From the NCBI GenBank assembly GCA_017161655.1, contig JADFCV010000010.1, positions 1-64,000 of the forward strand: DNA of 64,000 nt. Direction: 5' to 3'. The notes below the pieces were generated by a model that was not told the DNA's origin, ran no database searches, and was given only the letters and a program-made list of their open reading frames with translations. Source of the DNA: Candidatus Sumerlaeota bacterium. GTDB lineage: Bacteria > Sumerlaeota > Sumerlaeia > Sumerlaeales > Sumerlaeaceae. Below, in pieces: positions 41,226-51,187 of the stretch. Position 1 is the stretch's first letter. Every line of letters begins with the position of its first letter. The translations under genes and the position numbers were made by a program.

Positions 41226-43985
41226 TCAACTAGCGAGCAACTGCCGAAGGACGTACTGGAGAATTCCGCCATGTCGATAGTACTCCAGCTCTTTGGCCGT
41301 GTCGATTCGCACGCGGACGCGGAATTCTGTGACTGTTCCGTCCTCACGTCTGGCGACAATTTTTGCTTCGCCTTTAGGCACCAATCCATCGGAGAGACCA
41401 ACAATATCGAATGTCTCTTTTCCGGAAATCCTCAACGACTGACGTGTTTCTCCAGGCAGGAATTGAAGCGGAAGCACTCCCATTCCCACAAGGTTGCTCC
41501 GATGAATTCGCTCAAAGCTTTCCGCGATCACAGCCCGCACACCCAAGAGGGCGGTGCCTTTTGCGGCCCAGTCGCGCGACGACCCGCTCCCGTACTCCTG
41601 CCCTGCAAGCACGACCAGCGGGACTCCTTCAGCCCGATAACGCATAGCCGCGTCGTAGATTGTCATCTGTTCCCCGTCAGGCAGATGCAGGGTGAAACCA
41701 CCTTCCACGCCTGGCACAAGCTCATTGCGCAGACGAATGTTGGCAAAGGTGCCGCGGATCATAACCTCGTGATTTCCCCGCCGTGCACCATAGGAATTGA
41801 AATCCTTGGGGGCAATCCCCAGGGACATGAGGTATTGACCCGCTGGCGAATTCGGGGAAATTGAGCCGGCTGGCGAAATATGATCCGTGGTCACAGAATG
41901 CCCGAGTACAGCCAACGCTCGCGCGCCTGTGATATCGCTTATCGGCGAGGGCTCCAGGGCAAAGCTCTCGAAAAAAGGCGGCGCTTTGATATAAGTGGAC
42001 GTAGGATCCCATTCGTATTGGACGCCCGTCGGGGCTGGCACTGATTGCCAATTTGCGTCGCCCTCAAATACGTTCGAATAAACCCTGCGGAACATTTCTG
42101 ATCGGACGCTCGACTCAATCACCTGCCTGATTTCTTCCGGAGCTGGCCAGATATCCCTCAGGTAAACAGGCTTTCCTTGAGCCCCTAAACCCAGCGGCTC
42201 GTTGATGAGATCAATATCCATTGTACCAGCCAGAGCGTAAGCGACCACTAGCGGTGGCGAGGCGAGATAGTTTGCGCGGACAAGGGGGTGAATCCGCCCT
42301 TCGAAGTTTCTGTTCCCCGAGAGTACGGCCGCGACGACGAGTTCCCCCTCCGTGATGGCTTTTGCGATAGGCTCTGGGAGAGGACCGCTATTGCCAATGC
42401 ATGTGGTGCACCCGTAGCCCACGACGTGGAAACGCAGTTCTTCAAGTGCCGCAAGCAGCCCTGATTCGCGCAAGTATTCGGTGACCACCTGTGAGCCGGG
42501 GGCAAGACTCGTCTTCACCCAGGGCTTCGTGCGCAGCCCGTGTTCGACAGCCTTTTTTGCCAGCAACCCTGCCGCCACCAGGACGCTTGGATTCGAGGTG
42601 TTCGTGCAGCTTGTAATAGCAGCAATAACGACATTCCCGTGTGTCATTTGGAGGGGTGATTCACCAGCTCCCACCTCAACCCGACGACAAAGCGCACTCT
42701 CTGCCTGCGGCTCCTTTCCCTCAAGGAAAGCTGACCCTTCTTCTTGCGAAATTTTATTCTTCGCAGCGAGGTTTTCAACCAGCGTGCGTCGCCAGTTTGC
42801 TTTGCCGTCGCGCAGAGGCACACGGTCGTGCGGACGGCGCGGTCCTGCAAGTGTCGATTCAATCGTCCCAAGGTCAATCTCAAGAACAGTGGAGTACTCA
42901 GGCTCAGCAAAATCTGCGCTACGGAAGAGTCCTTGTTCTTTCCAGTATGCTTCAACCAATGCGATTTGTTCCTCGCTTCTTCCCGTAAATCGCAAGTAAT
43001 CCAATGTTTTCTCATCCACCGGGAAGAAACCAACCGTGGCTCCGTATTCGGGGGCCATATTGGATAGAGTCGCGCGGTCCGCGACACTCAGCGTTGCCAA
43101 CCCTGGCCCGAAAAACTCCACAAATTTTCCAACAACTCCTAGTTGTCGTAACCGCTGCGTGATGGTAAGAACAAGGTCGGTAGCTGTTGTGCCTGGAGGA
43201 AGCTCGCCAACCAAACGCACGCCCACAACCTGTGGCACAAGCATGGCAATTGGCTGGCCAAGCATGGCCGCTTCTGCTTCAATTCCCCCCACGCCCCATC
43301 CCAGCACTCCCAGCGCATTCACCATTGTTGTGTGGGAATCGGTGCCGACAAGTGTGTCGAAAAAGGCTGTCTGCCGTCCGTCTTTGTTATCTGTCATGAC
43401 GACGCGGGCAAGAAACTCGATGTTCACCTGGTGGACGATGCCCGTGTCGGGAGGGACCACGCGCAGCCGCCGAAACGCGCGCGCCCCCCATTTGAGAAAC
43501 ATGTAGCGTTCTCTGTTGCGTTCGTACTCGAGCTCCGCATTGCGCTGAAGTGCTTCCGGAGAGCCAAAGCTGTCCACCTGCACCGAGTGATCGATCACCA
43601 GCTCCACTGGCTGGAGAGAGTCAATCATCGCCGGATCTTTGCCAAACGGAACAACAGCATCGCGCATGGCAGCAAGGTCAGCCACGCACGCCACGCCTGT
43701 GAAATCCTGCAGAAGCACACGGGCGACGGTGAAGCCTATCTCAGTTTCTGGCTCAGCGTGCGGATCCCAGTTGAGAATGGATTCAATGGCCGCCGCGCTT
43801 TCCCTGCTTCCATCATCGGTCCGCAGAACGTTCTCTAAGAGTACCCGAAGCGAAACAGGCAAGCGTGCGAGCTTTTCGGATGGCGCTATTCGGGGCAGTG
43901 ACCAAATTTCGTATTCCTTTGCCCCAACTCGCAGTGATGTTCGTGCATTTTCTGCAACGTTGTTTTGACTCATTTCTTGTGCCAC
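41226..43985 (-). CDS. acnA: Aconitate hydratase
   Basis: The 919-residue [4Fe-4S] enzyme interconverts citrate and isocitrate in the TCA cycle. Cluster cysteines are visible in 'ITSCTNTSNPSVLVAAGLLAKKA' and 'GYGCTTCIGNSGPLPEPI'. 'VGTDSHTTMVNALGVLGWGVGGIEAEAAMLGQP' and the swivel-domain 'LAGQEYGSGSSRDWAAKGT' are diagnostic of the AcnA/IRP branch. Length fits (about 890-920). The 226-base upstream gap to tolB shows no promoter that I can call with confidence. A hairpin terminator follows the gene. Confidence 0.96.
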   Translation of the reverse strand: MAQEMSQNNVAENARTSLRVGAKEYEIWSLPRIAPSEKLARLPVSLRVLLENVLRTDDGSRESAAAIESILNWDPHAEPETEIGFTVARVLLQDFTGVACVADLAAMRDAVVPFGKDPAMIDSLQPVELVIDHSVQVDSFGSPEALQRNAELEYERNRERYMFLKWGARAFRRLRVVPPDTGIVHQVNIEFLARVVMTDNKDGRQTAFFDTLVGTDSHTTMVNALGVLGWGVGGIEAEAAMLGQPIAMLVPQVVGVRLVGELPPGTTATDLVLTITQRLRQLGVVGKFVEFFGPGLATLSVADRATLSNMAPEYGATVGFFPVDEKTLDYLRFTGRSEEQIALVEAYWKEQGLFRSADFAEPEYSTVLEIDLGTIESTLAGPRRPHDRVPLRDGKANWRRTLVENLAAKNKISQEEGSAFLEGKEPQAESALCRRVEVGAGESPLQMTHGNVVIAAITSCTNTSNPSVLVAAGLLAKKAVEHGLRTKPWVKTSLAPGSQVVTEYLRESGLLAALEELRFHVVGYGCTTCIGNSGPLPEPIAKAITEGELVVAAVLSGNRNFEGRIHPLVRANYLASPPLVVAYALAGTMDIDLINEPLGLGAQGKPVYLRDIWPAPEEIRQVIESSVRSEMFRRVYSNVFEGDANWQSVPAPTGVQYEWDPTSTYIKAPPFFESFALEPSPISDITGARALAVLGHSVTTDHISPAGSISPNSPAGQYLMSLGIAPKDFNSYGARRGNHEVMIRGTFANIRLRNELVPGVEGGFTLHLPDGEQMTIYDAAMRYRAEGVPLVVLAGQEYGSGSSRDWAAKGTALLGVRAVIAESFERIHRSNLVGMGVLPLQFLPGETRQSLRISGKETFDIVGLSDGLVPKGEAKIVARREDGTVTEFRVRVRIDTAKELEYYRHGGILQYVLRQLLAS

Positions 43986-44211
43986 TCCTTTTGTTGCAAT
44001 AGGCCAGGGTGTTGTCTCTGCCCTTCAGCATGGGGTGCAGGGACAGTGCAGTGAAGCAAAAAAGCAAACGCCAGAGTGAGCGCCGGAGGAGCAAGAGTGC
44101 CGTGCGACTTCGGGAAGGTCTCCCCACGGGCGTGAAAACGTGGGGGGGCGACTTGGTGGGCGGCGCCTGGCTGTGGCGCATGTTCTTTTGCGCACCCTGC
44201 TGGAGTTTCTC

Positions 44212-45546
44212 CTACCGTGCAAACAAAGGACCCCAGGCTGGTGAAGAGTAAGGGCCGATCGCGATCGGATGGGCAATGCGAATGGTCGTATCCATCAAAT
44301 AAAGCCCCCGGGAGCCGTTGCGATCGGATTCAAAGACAATGTGTCGGGAATCAGGTGCCCAGCTAGGGTCACGATTAGCACCCTGGCCACGGGTGACTTG
44401 AGTCAGTTCGCCTGACGAAACATCGTGCACGTAAATGTTAAACTCGCTCTTTTCGCGCACGACATAAGCGATCTTCGCCCCATCCGGACTCCATACCGCC
44501 GAGTCGCAGTAGGTGCCTGTACTAATGCGCACCGGCGACGAGCCGTCGGAAGCCATAACGTAAATTTGCGGTGTGCCGCTACGGTCCGATGTGAAGACAA
44601 TCTGTGACCCATCCGGGCTCCAATCTGGCGCGGTATCGGCGTCCCTGTTTTCCGTGAGCCGAACCAGATCTCGCCCATCTCGCGTCATGGTGTAAATTTC
44701 ACTGTTGCCATCTTTCGACAATGTGACAGCCAGACGCTGGATAGCCTCGCACCACGACGGCGAGGTGTTGAGCCCGGGACGCCGGCTGATCTCGAAACGT
44801 TGACCACGCAGCGTGATCCCTATGAGGTCGGGATTGTTGTCGCGATACGAAGTAACGTAAATCTCCGCGCCATTTTTGCCCCAGGCCGGTGTTGCCAGCA
44901 GGGCGTTTTCGTTCGTGAGCTGCCGGACGTTGCCGCCATCAGGCTCCATCACAACGAGCTCTTTATTCCCGCCACCGGTGTCGAGGAGTGCGCAGATAAA
45001 AGAAGAGAAAATCCCCGGTCGGTTAGTGAGTGCCGTAATGATGTCATCGGCAATTTGATGCGCAAGCCGATGCTCATCACCAGTGCGAATCCCCGAATAA
45101 GACTTGCCAAATAATCGCCGACTTGACGCCACATCGTAAACTTCGGCAGTGGCAGAGCCGCCACTTAGTTCGCCTCGAAGGACGTAATGGACCCCGGCTG
45201 CTGTCCACCCCTCCAGGACGACAGCCCCCTTTTGCCTGTCTTGCTGCCGTGCGGCCTCTATGGCTGGGGAGCTTTCTGCCGGTGAAGCGACATCGGCCAG
45301 GGCTAGATCACGGGCCACCGTGTTGCCAACGGCCTCTCCACCTGCGAAGCTCGAAACTGCAAAGAAAGGAAGCGTGAGATTGCTGGGGCGGATGGCTCCT
45401 AAATCCTGGCGTGCCATCGACTTGGCTGGCGCAGCGTGTTTATTCGCGGCTGAAGGGGCCTCAGCGCTCACCCCAAACATTTTCCCTGCCAGCATTGCTA
45501 CCAGCACGTGGGCACACACACTTTTCTGCAGCCAGCGCCCTCTCAT
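44212..45546 (-). CDS. TolB-like periplasmic beta-propeller protein
   Basis: The 444-residue protein has a signal peptide (about 1-29, 'VSAEA|PS'). An N-terminal alpha/beta domain runs to about 180 ('VLRGELSGGSATAEVYDVASSRRLFGKSYSG'). A propeller follows with WD40-like TolB blades: 'DTAPDWSPDGSQIVFTSDRSGTPQIYVM', 'DSAVWSPDGAKIAYV' and 'RDPSWAPDSRHIVFESDRNG'. TolB is part of the Tol-Pal envelope system, but no tolQRA or pal gene is in the window, so I leave the symbol blank. It is divergent from the helical-repeat gene at 45725. Confidence 0.9.
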   Translation of the reverse strand: MRGRWLQKSVCAHVLVAMLAGKMFGVSAEAPSAANKHAAPAKSMARQDLGAIRPSNLTLPFFAVSSFAGGEAVGNTVARDLALADVASPAESSPAIEAARQQDRQKGAVVLEGWTAAGVHYVLRGELSGGSATAEVYDVASSRRLFGKSYSGIRTGDEHRLAHQIADDIITALTNRPGIFSSFICALLDTGGGNKELVVMEPDGGNVRQLTNENALLATPAWGKNGAEIYVTSYRDNNPDLIGITLRGQRFEISRRPGLNTSPSWCEAIQRLAVTLSKDGNSEIYTMTRDGRDLVRLTENRDADTAPDWSPDGSQIVFTSDRSGTPQIYVMASDGSSPVRISTGTYCDSAVWSPDGAKIAYVVREKSEFNIYVHDVSSGELTQVTRGQGANRDPSWAPDSRHIVFESDRNGSRGLYLMDTTIRIAHPIAIGPYSSPAWGPLFAR

Positions 45547-45724
45547 TCTTCACCGCCTCATCTCTTCGCTCTAGGCACTATTTGTTTTTTACTGAAAGCG
45601 TTTTCTAATCATCGCAAAGAAATGCTTTATCCTTTTTCGCTGACAACGAGCGAAAGTGATGACTGAATATCTTTCCTGTGTTATCGCGAATGCACGTAGC
45701 CCCCAACCGTAATCATGATTCGGC

Positions 45725-47836
45725 GTGTTCAAACTGAGGACCATCGCGAGGGCTTCGTGCGTGCTGGCGCTGCTCATTGCGCTAGGTCAGCCTCCCTGGG
45801 TGTGGGCTTCGGAGGGCAAGCGCCCTGAGGAAGCCACAAAACGGACAGCAGATGCTCTTGTTGAAAGCAAGAGCGAGGAGCAGATGGCACGTGCCGCAAT
45901 TGGAGCCGCACTCGCCAATCGTCGCGATACTCTCGTCCAACTTTATCTTGATCAGATCAAAGCCGAGAGTGACCAGGGGAGTTCTTCCGATCTTACATTG
46001 AGTGCCGCGATACGTTATCTCTTTATCATGTCATCACCAAACCGCGAAGAATTTCTTCGCGCGGGCGAGGAGGCGGTGCGCGAGATCCGCCACGAGGAAC
46101 TTCGTCTACGCATCCTTCATGCGCTTCTTGATGACGAATACTACGAATTGAACCAGCTCAAAGGTGAAAACCGCTACAACCGTTTCACACGGGTCTTTAA
46201 TCGCGCTTCGGCGAGTTTGTCAAAACTTGCGCTTTTTCAACCCCAGGATGCCGTTCAGCTTCTTCTCGACACCGCTTACTCCATGCGTAAGGCGCGCAGC
46301 ACAAGTGAACGTGAGCGCCGAATAATCTTTCTCGCTCGCCGTTTCCTCGAGGAGTATCCGGAGGCACCCGAGCGTCCAGAGGTTGAGGAACTGTTGCGGC
46401 AACTCACGGAAAAGCGGCGACGCGATCGCGTCGAACAGGAAATCGCGGTTGGGCAAGCTGCGCTTCAGGCTCAGAATTTCCGTGCAGCAATTTTCCATTT
46501 GGAGACCGCCGCACTGCTCGAAACTACGAACAGCAAAGCCGTGAAGCTGCTCGAAGAAACTCGATTGGCGCAGCAACAGAGCGAGGAGGAGATGTTCGCG
46601 GCTGTAGGGGTCAGTGATTGGGAGCGACACTTGTCATTCGAAGATCAGCGGTTGCTCGAACAAGCCGTTCGTGCCCTCTGTGCAAAAGACGAAGCTACGC
46701 TGAGACAACTCGAAGCCCAGTCCGGGCCACTGTTTGATAGCGTTGTTTATGCTCGGGCTGCGCTTGTTGAACAGAGCGGAAACCACGAAGAGGCGCTTAA
46801 GCTCTTGCGCGCTGTTGCAGAATCGCGGTCTGAGACGCCTGGTGGGCGCGCTGCGGCCGCTTTGCTCGATACACCTTCCTACAATCTCGACAGTGCCTAC
46901 GACAAAGCCGTTGCGCAGCTTCGAGAAGAAAGAAAGAAGTTTATTGTCACAGGGAAACGCACGACTGACGACACGATGTATGCTGTGGGTTCAGCGACCG
47001 TGCAAAGCATCGGCCAGAGTGCAGCAACAGTCCCTGCGCTGTTTGTAACAGACATGCTCGTGCGCGGCGTTGCCGAACAATTTCGCACACAGGTGGAAAT
47101 AGACTCCGTGGTGGATGCGGGCGCTGCATACATTCGCCGCTATCCTGGTTCGCCGCGTTCAAAGGAGATCGCAAAACAGATTGCGGATCTTAGTTCTAAA
47201 AGCGCCGATCCCACTCGTGCTCGTGCGTACCTGATGCTTGCAGGCGAAGATGACCCGGCGAGGCTGGCAAAGACTCGGGAAAACGAAGCCCGCCAACTCT
47301 ATGCCTCTGCTAGCCAGGCGGGAGATTTGCTCACACGCAAGCGCACGCTGGAACAGCTAGTCACCGGTTATCCCGAGACAAAGATTGCTCAAACGGCTCG
47401 CAAGGAGCTTGATAAACTTCAGCCCACGCTTGGTCCCGGCTCCATCGTCCTCACGCGGAAAATGCTCGCAGAGGACAAAGAATTAGCGACCGCATTGGGA
47501 CTGGCATCTGAATGGCTGGATGGCAACAAACGCAATGGGGAGCTAGCAGAAGAAGGCGTGGCGTTTACTCCTGACCTCAGCCGGTTCGCCTATCGCCTTG
47601 CAGACGAGGAGCAATACACAATCCGCAATACGCCTAAGACCAAACGCCAATGGCTAAAAGCAAGAGCCACGGCTCTTCATAATACTTTTACTTTCAAAGC
47701 TTCTGGCAAGGAAGCGCTCCACCGCAGAATTCTTCCGCTAGAAATCGAAGGGGGAGCGGGGGCGAGTGGTGTGGAAGTCGCCCCCAAAATTATCCCTTAC
47801 CCCGAGCCGAAAAAGGATTCTCGGCTGTTTCAATGA
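45725..47836 (+). CDS. Secreted helical-repeat (TPR-like) protein, unknown function
   Basis: The 703-residue protein has a signal peptide (about 1-29, 'GQPPWVWAS|EG') and is helix-rich, with TPR-like repeats such as 'VGQAALQAQNFRAAIFHLETAALLE' (about 239-263) and 'LLTRKRTLEQLVTGYPETKIAQTARKEL'. The C-terminal 150 residues ('GLASEWLDGNKRNGELAEEGVAF') look distinct. No enzyme motif is visible. The GTG start at 45725 is within the divergent 178-base gap to the TolB-like gene, so a shared envelope role is possible (inference). Confidence 0.7.
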   Translation: MFKLRTIARASCVLALLIALGQPPWVWASEGKRPEEATKRTADALVESKSEEQMARAAIGAALANRRDTLVQLYLDQIKAESDQGSSSDLTLSAAIRYLFIMSSPNREEFLRAGEEAVREIRHEELRLRILHALLDDEYYELNQLKGENRYNRFTRVFNRASASLSKLALFQPQDAVQLLLDTAYSMRKARSTSERERRIIFLARRFLEEYPEAPERPEVEELLRQLTEKRRRDRVEQEIAVGQAALQAQNFRAAIFHLETAALLETTNSKAVKLLEETRLAQQQSEEEMFAAVGVSDWERHLSFEDQRLLEQAVRALCAKDEATLRQLEAQSGPLFDSVVYARAALVEQSGNHEEALKLLRAVAESRSETPGGRAAAALLDTPSYNLDSAYDKAVAQLREERKKFIVTGKRTTDDTMYAVGSATVQSIGQSAATVPALFVTDMLVRGVAEQFRTQVEIDSVVDAGAAYIRRYPGSPRSKEIAKQIADLSSKSADPTRARAYLMLAGEDDPARLAKTRENEARQLYASASQAGDLLTRKRTLEQLVTGYPETKIAQTARKELDKLQPTLGPGSIVLTRKMLAEDKELATALGLASEWLDGNKRNGELAEEGVAFTPDLSRFAYRLADEEQYTIRNTPKTKRQWLKARATALHNTFTFKASGKEALHRRILPLEIEGGAGASGVEVAPKIIPYPEPKKDSRLFQ

Positions 47837-47858
47837 ATTGCGAAACGCTGAGGACTCA

Positions 47859-48173
47859 TTAGTCGTCAAGCCCATCGCTAGCGCGCCGAGAACCTTGAAA
47901 ACCCCGGCTAGCCTCTTTTTCATAGGCTTCGAGAACGGTGCGCTCAATCAAGTCGCGTGTCTCTTGGTTGAGAGGGTGCGCGATATCCCGGAACACACCG
48001 TCCTTCCCACGCCGGCTGGGCATAGCGACAAAGCGGCCATTATTGCCTTCAATCACCTTCAAATCTTTTACGATAAAACAGTTATTGAAGACGATTGAAG
48101 CAAACGCCTTCAGCTTCTCGTCGTCCGACTCGTACGGACGCACATTCACCGATGTAATCTCCAGTTGAGACAT
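47859..48173 (-). CDS. spoVG: SpoVG family RNA/DNA-binding regulator
   Basis: The 104-residue protein matches the SpoVG family throughout: 'ITSVNVRPYESDDEKLKAFASIVFNNCFIVKDLKVIEGNNGRFVAMPSRR' covers the conserved core (residues 6-55), followed by 'FRDIAHPLNQETRDLI'. SpoVG proteins bind nucleic acid, and in Firmicutes they affect sporulation, capsule or virulence genes. Here the role is unknown. It lies 32 bases after ispE on the same strand, the spoVG-ispE neighbourhood common across bacteria. The C-terminal 'RGFQGSRRASDGLDD' is a short extension. Confidence 0.95.
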   Translation of the reverse strand: MSQLEITSVNVRPYESDDEKLKAFASIVFNNCFIVKDLKVIEGNNGRFVAMPSRRGKDGVFRDIAHPLNQETRDLIERTVLEAYEKEASRGFQGSRRASDGLDD

Positions 48174-48205
48174 GGTGCTTTCCGTTCCCCTCGTTGAATT
48201 TGCTC

Positions 48206-49072
48206 CTACACAGTTCTTTCCGGCCGGGTCCAGATTTCGAGCACCCAGCTTGATTTCTCGTAATTTTCACTTCTCGGCCTGGAAAAGGCGTGTTCAAGGA
48301 CGTTTTTCACGCCAAATATCGTGCTTCCACTTCCGCTCAGAAGAGTCCCGAGGCATCCCATTTGTTTCAGTGTGGCGCTCGCCTGCTGAAACCAAGCCTC
48401 CTGTTCGACGAGAATTTGAAAATCGTTATGGAGCAGAGAGGCGACGGCTGTGCAGTCTCCTGAGCGCAGCGCTTCAACGACCGTCTCGAGCGGAGCTGGC
48501 GGTTGAGGGCGTGGCAAGGCACTAAGTCGGCGATATGCTTCTGCTGTAGCGACTCTTGCCTGCGGAAACGCGAGGACAAGAGGATAAGCTGGAATTCCGG
48601 CAAGCCGTTCCAGCTGCTCGCCGCGACCCCGTCCAATAGCACAGCCCCCACGAATGAAAAACGCCACGTCACTGCCGATTCTGGCGCCTAGATGCTCAAG
48701 CTCTTGATCGCTCATCCCCAGGGCGAAAATCTGATTTAGTGCACGCAGGGTTGTTGCCGCATTCGAGCTAGCTCCCCCCAGCCCACCGCACGCAGGAATA
48801 TGTTTTTCCACGCTGATACGCACCCCGCCAACGGAGGATCCGCATTCTTGTCGAAGTAAGCTCCATGCCCGCCAGATGAGGTTCTGTTCGAGTGGTAGCT
48901 CGAAAGGCATGCCAACAATTTCACACGAAGAGCTATCGATCGGTTCGAACACAAGCTCATCGGCAAGCTCAATTTCCTGGAAAATCGTCTCGATTTCGTG
49001 AAAGCCATCCGTGCGACGGTGTCCGACACGTAGATACCAGTTTATTTTTGCATACGATTTCACGCGCATCAT
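48206..49072 (-). CDS. ispE: 4-diphosphocytidyl-2-C-methyl-D-erythritol kinase
   Basis: The 288-residue GHMP kinase phosphorylates CDP-ME in the MEP isoprenoid pathway. 'SYAKINWYLRVGHRRTDGFHEIETIFQEI' and the GHMP ATP loop 'PACGGLGGASSNAATTLRAL' are family signatures, with 'LLSGSGSTIFGV' near the C-terminus. It overlaps the upstream O-antigen-ligase-like gene by four bases and precedes spoVG by 32, so all three are likely one transcript. The ATP-loop ends in 'SSNAA' where most homologues have 'SSDAA', a conservative difference. Confidence 0.95.
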   Translation of the reverse strand: MMRVKSYAKINWYLRVGHRRTDGFHEIETIFQEIELADELVFEPIDSSSCEIVGMPFELPLEQNLIWRAWSLLRQECGSSVGGVRISVEKHIPACGGLGGASSNAATTLRALNQIFALGMSDQELEHLGARIGSDVAFFIRGGCAIGRGRGEQLERLAGIPAYPLVLAFPQARVATAEAYRRLSALPRPQPPAPLETVVEALRSGDCTAVASLLHNDFQILVEQEAWFQQASATLKQMGCLGTLLSGSGSTIFGVKNVLEHAFSRPRSENYEKSSWVLEIWTRPERTV

Positions 49073-51033
49073 TGTGGTCGTGTCAGTGTGGAAGTGGTAG
49101 CTAGGCTTTTCGCCTGCAGTTTTTCCTCAAGGCGTCGCTTGAGCGCCTGGTCACGCTCAGGATAGAGGTAGCTAAACTGGCAGGCTTTCTCTGCGGCTTC
49201 TAGCGCCTCTGGCAAGCGCCCACGACTTTCGAGAAAAAGCGCTAGCTCGTGCCAGTATTCCGCCTTGGTTGGATACAGCGCGATAGCTGCACGCAAGAGT
49301 TTCTCTGCTTCATCGAATTTCCCGAGGCTTTTCAACGTGTCAGCTAACTGCAGGCGGATCACTGCGCTCCACGGAGCAGATTGGAGTGCATGACGAAAAC
49401 TCTGCTCTGCACCCGAAAAATCGTTCATTTGGCGTAAAAGTTCTCCATACAGCGCCAGGCTTGCTGGATCCTTTCGACTCCACTGCAAAGCCCGACGCAG
49501 AACTTCCTCTGAGCCAGTGAAATCTCTGGCTTCGAGCTTCGATTCGGCAAGCTGCCGAAATCCATTTGCAAGCGACCGCGGAACGGCAACGAGAGCCAGC
49601 AAGAGGCCGAGCGTAAAACTCATAAGCACGAGGAGCCAGCGCCCACCCCTTTGATTGTCCTCTCTAGTCGCAGGTGGCGCGGGAGCCGCCCCGACACCGA
49701 GTCCGCCGAGTAAGCCGAACGTCGCCATGAGCTCACGCTGGTTGAATGACAGCTCGAAGAAGCTATCCACAAGAAAGGTGACAATGAGAGCTGCCAGGAT
49801 GGACATGGAGGAAGGGGATTCCTTGCGCAAGCTTACCACCGCCTTAAGGAGGCTCAGAATGGTGGCGCCGTAAAGCAAGACCCCAATGATACCCGTTTCG
49901 GCGGCAATCTGCAAAAGCCAGTTGTGCAGAAACTTTGATTCCCGTGCCTCTGCTGGTTTCAATCTACCGTAATACTTTTCCACGCTGCCAGGTCCGGCGC
50001 CCACCACAGGCGCTGACAAGAAAATCTTCCATCCAATCTCAGCATAATGGATGCGTTCACGGATTGTGTCGCTGCGCCTCCACCATGAGGACGCCATCGG
50101 CTGGGTCTGGTCCGCTGGACTACTTGCGCTGGAAAGAGCACACAGAATGATTCCAAGGGAGACAGCAGCAATCCTTCGGGGCTGCGTCCACCGGTGGCTT
50201 GCAACAATGATTATCAGGAGAACGAGCACGTCGAGCAAAGCGCCTCGCGAGCCGCTGAGAAGAATTCCAATTCCACACACTAGCGCGATTGCTCCCGCAA
50301 GAGACCTGGGAAATAGGGGGCGCGAAATGGCTTTTGCTTCCCGCCAGAGAAAATACGCAGCGCCGAGGCCCAGGGCACAGAAGCACCCAAAGGCATTAGG
50401 ATCTCCCCACACGGATGCGACACGTTTAAGTTGGAAATGGTGGATCAATCCCATTTCCAGAGGTGTTGCGGCTCGGTTGCCGATAGAGGCACGCAGCTCC
50501 GCGAGCTGTCGATCATACAAAACGAAATACTGCAGAATAGCGTGCAAAGCAAACAGTCCAGCCAGAATCCCCAATGCTAAAAGCGGGAAAAACAATACCG
50601 CGGACGTGGCGCTTCGTTGAGAGTAGGATCCCACGACAACGCGAGTAAGGCTAGCCAAATGCGTTGCGACAAATAACCACGCGCACCACGTGAGTACCGT
50701 GATAACATTTTCGATTCCTACCACGGGACTGCCATCGGCGATCCAGCGCGCCGTCATCCATAGAGTGAAGGCACATGCTCCGATGAGAGGACGCTTATCT
50801 AGCGGGATGGGCACAAAGTCGATTAAGACCAGCCAGCCCGTGACAAAACATAACAAAGCAAGCACACCTGCCCACACCGTCCCCAGAAAAGGGTAGGGTA
50901 GGGACTGCTTATAGCAGCTGGTAGCCCACAGCAGCAAAGCCAGAGTGCCCAGAGAACGGGTCATCCGAACAACTGTCGCTGCATCGGCTTGTTGGGATGT
51001 CAGCACAAACTTCATTTGTGAGCTCTCAGGCAA
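49069..51033 (-). CDS. O-antigen ligase-like membrane protein with C-terminal TPRs
   Basis: The 654-residue protein has about 10-11 transmembrane helices (residues 25-480). The large periplasmic loop of the Wzy_C/O-antigen ligase family carries the conserved 'GSRGALL' region and 'APVVGAGPGSVEKYYGRLKPAEARESKFLHNWLLQIAAETGIIG'. Cytoplasmic or periplasmic TPR repeats occupy about 490-630 ('SLALYGELLRQMNDFSGAEQSFRHALQSAPW'). Such proteins join glycan chains to lipid carriers or proteins (pilin glycosylation is a further option, given the pilins nearby). Substrate unknown. The stop overlaps the ispE start. Confidence 0.85.
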   Translation of the reverse strand: MPESSQMKFVLTSQQADAATVVRMTRSLGTLALLLWATSCYKQSLPYPFLGTVWAGVLALLCFVTGWLVLIDFVPIPLDKRPLIGACAFTLWMTARWIADGSPVVGIENVITVLTWCAWLFVATHLASLTRVVVGSYSQRSATSAVLFFPLLALGILAGLFALHAILQYFVLYDRQLAELRASIGNRAATPLEMGLIHHFQLKRVASVWGDPNAFGCFCALGLGAAYFLWREAKAISRPLFPRSLAGAIALVCGIGILLSGSRGALLDVLVLLIIIVASHRWTQPRRIAAVSLGIILCALSSASSPADQTQPMASSWWRRSDTIRERIHYAEIGWKIFLSAPVVGAGPGSVEKYYGRLKPAEARESKFLHNWLLQIAAETGIIGVLLYGATILSLLKAVVSLRKESPSSMSILAALIVTFLVDSFFELSFNQRELMATFGLLGGLGVGAAPAPPATREDNQRGGRWLLVLMSFTLGLLLALVAVPRSLANGFRQLAESKLEARDFTGSEEVLRRALQWSRKDPASLALYGELLRQMNDFSGAEQSFRHALQSAPWSAVIRLQLADTLKSLGKFDEAEKLLRAAIALYPTKAEYWHELALFLESRGRLPEALEAAEKACQFSYLYPERDQALKRRLEEKLQAKSLATTSTLTRPQ

Positions 51034-51187
51034 CCGCGAAGCTATCGCTCAATCAAGAAGACAGTACAAACAATAGCCGAAGCCCTGGAAAGCTCTGCTG
51101 AAGATGAAAACCATAAAACTGAATAAAACAGAACTAAATCAGTACACTTTGCAGTTGATAACACCCTTTCCAAAGGAGTCGCTAAGG

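Noticed and set aside
42481-42999. Long plus-strand open frame within aconitase
   Set aside because: It is a shadow of acnA on the opposite strand with no motif or ribosome site.
44122-44145. Hairpin CCCCACG/CGTGGGG after the TolB-like gene as a terminator
   Set aside because: No T-run follows on the minus strand, so a factor-independent terminator is not supported.
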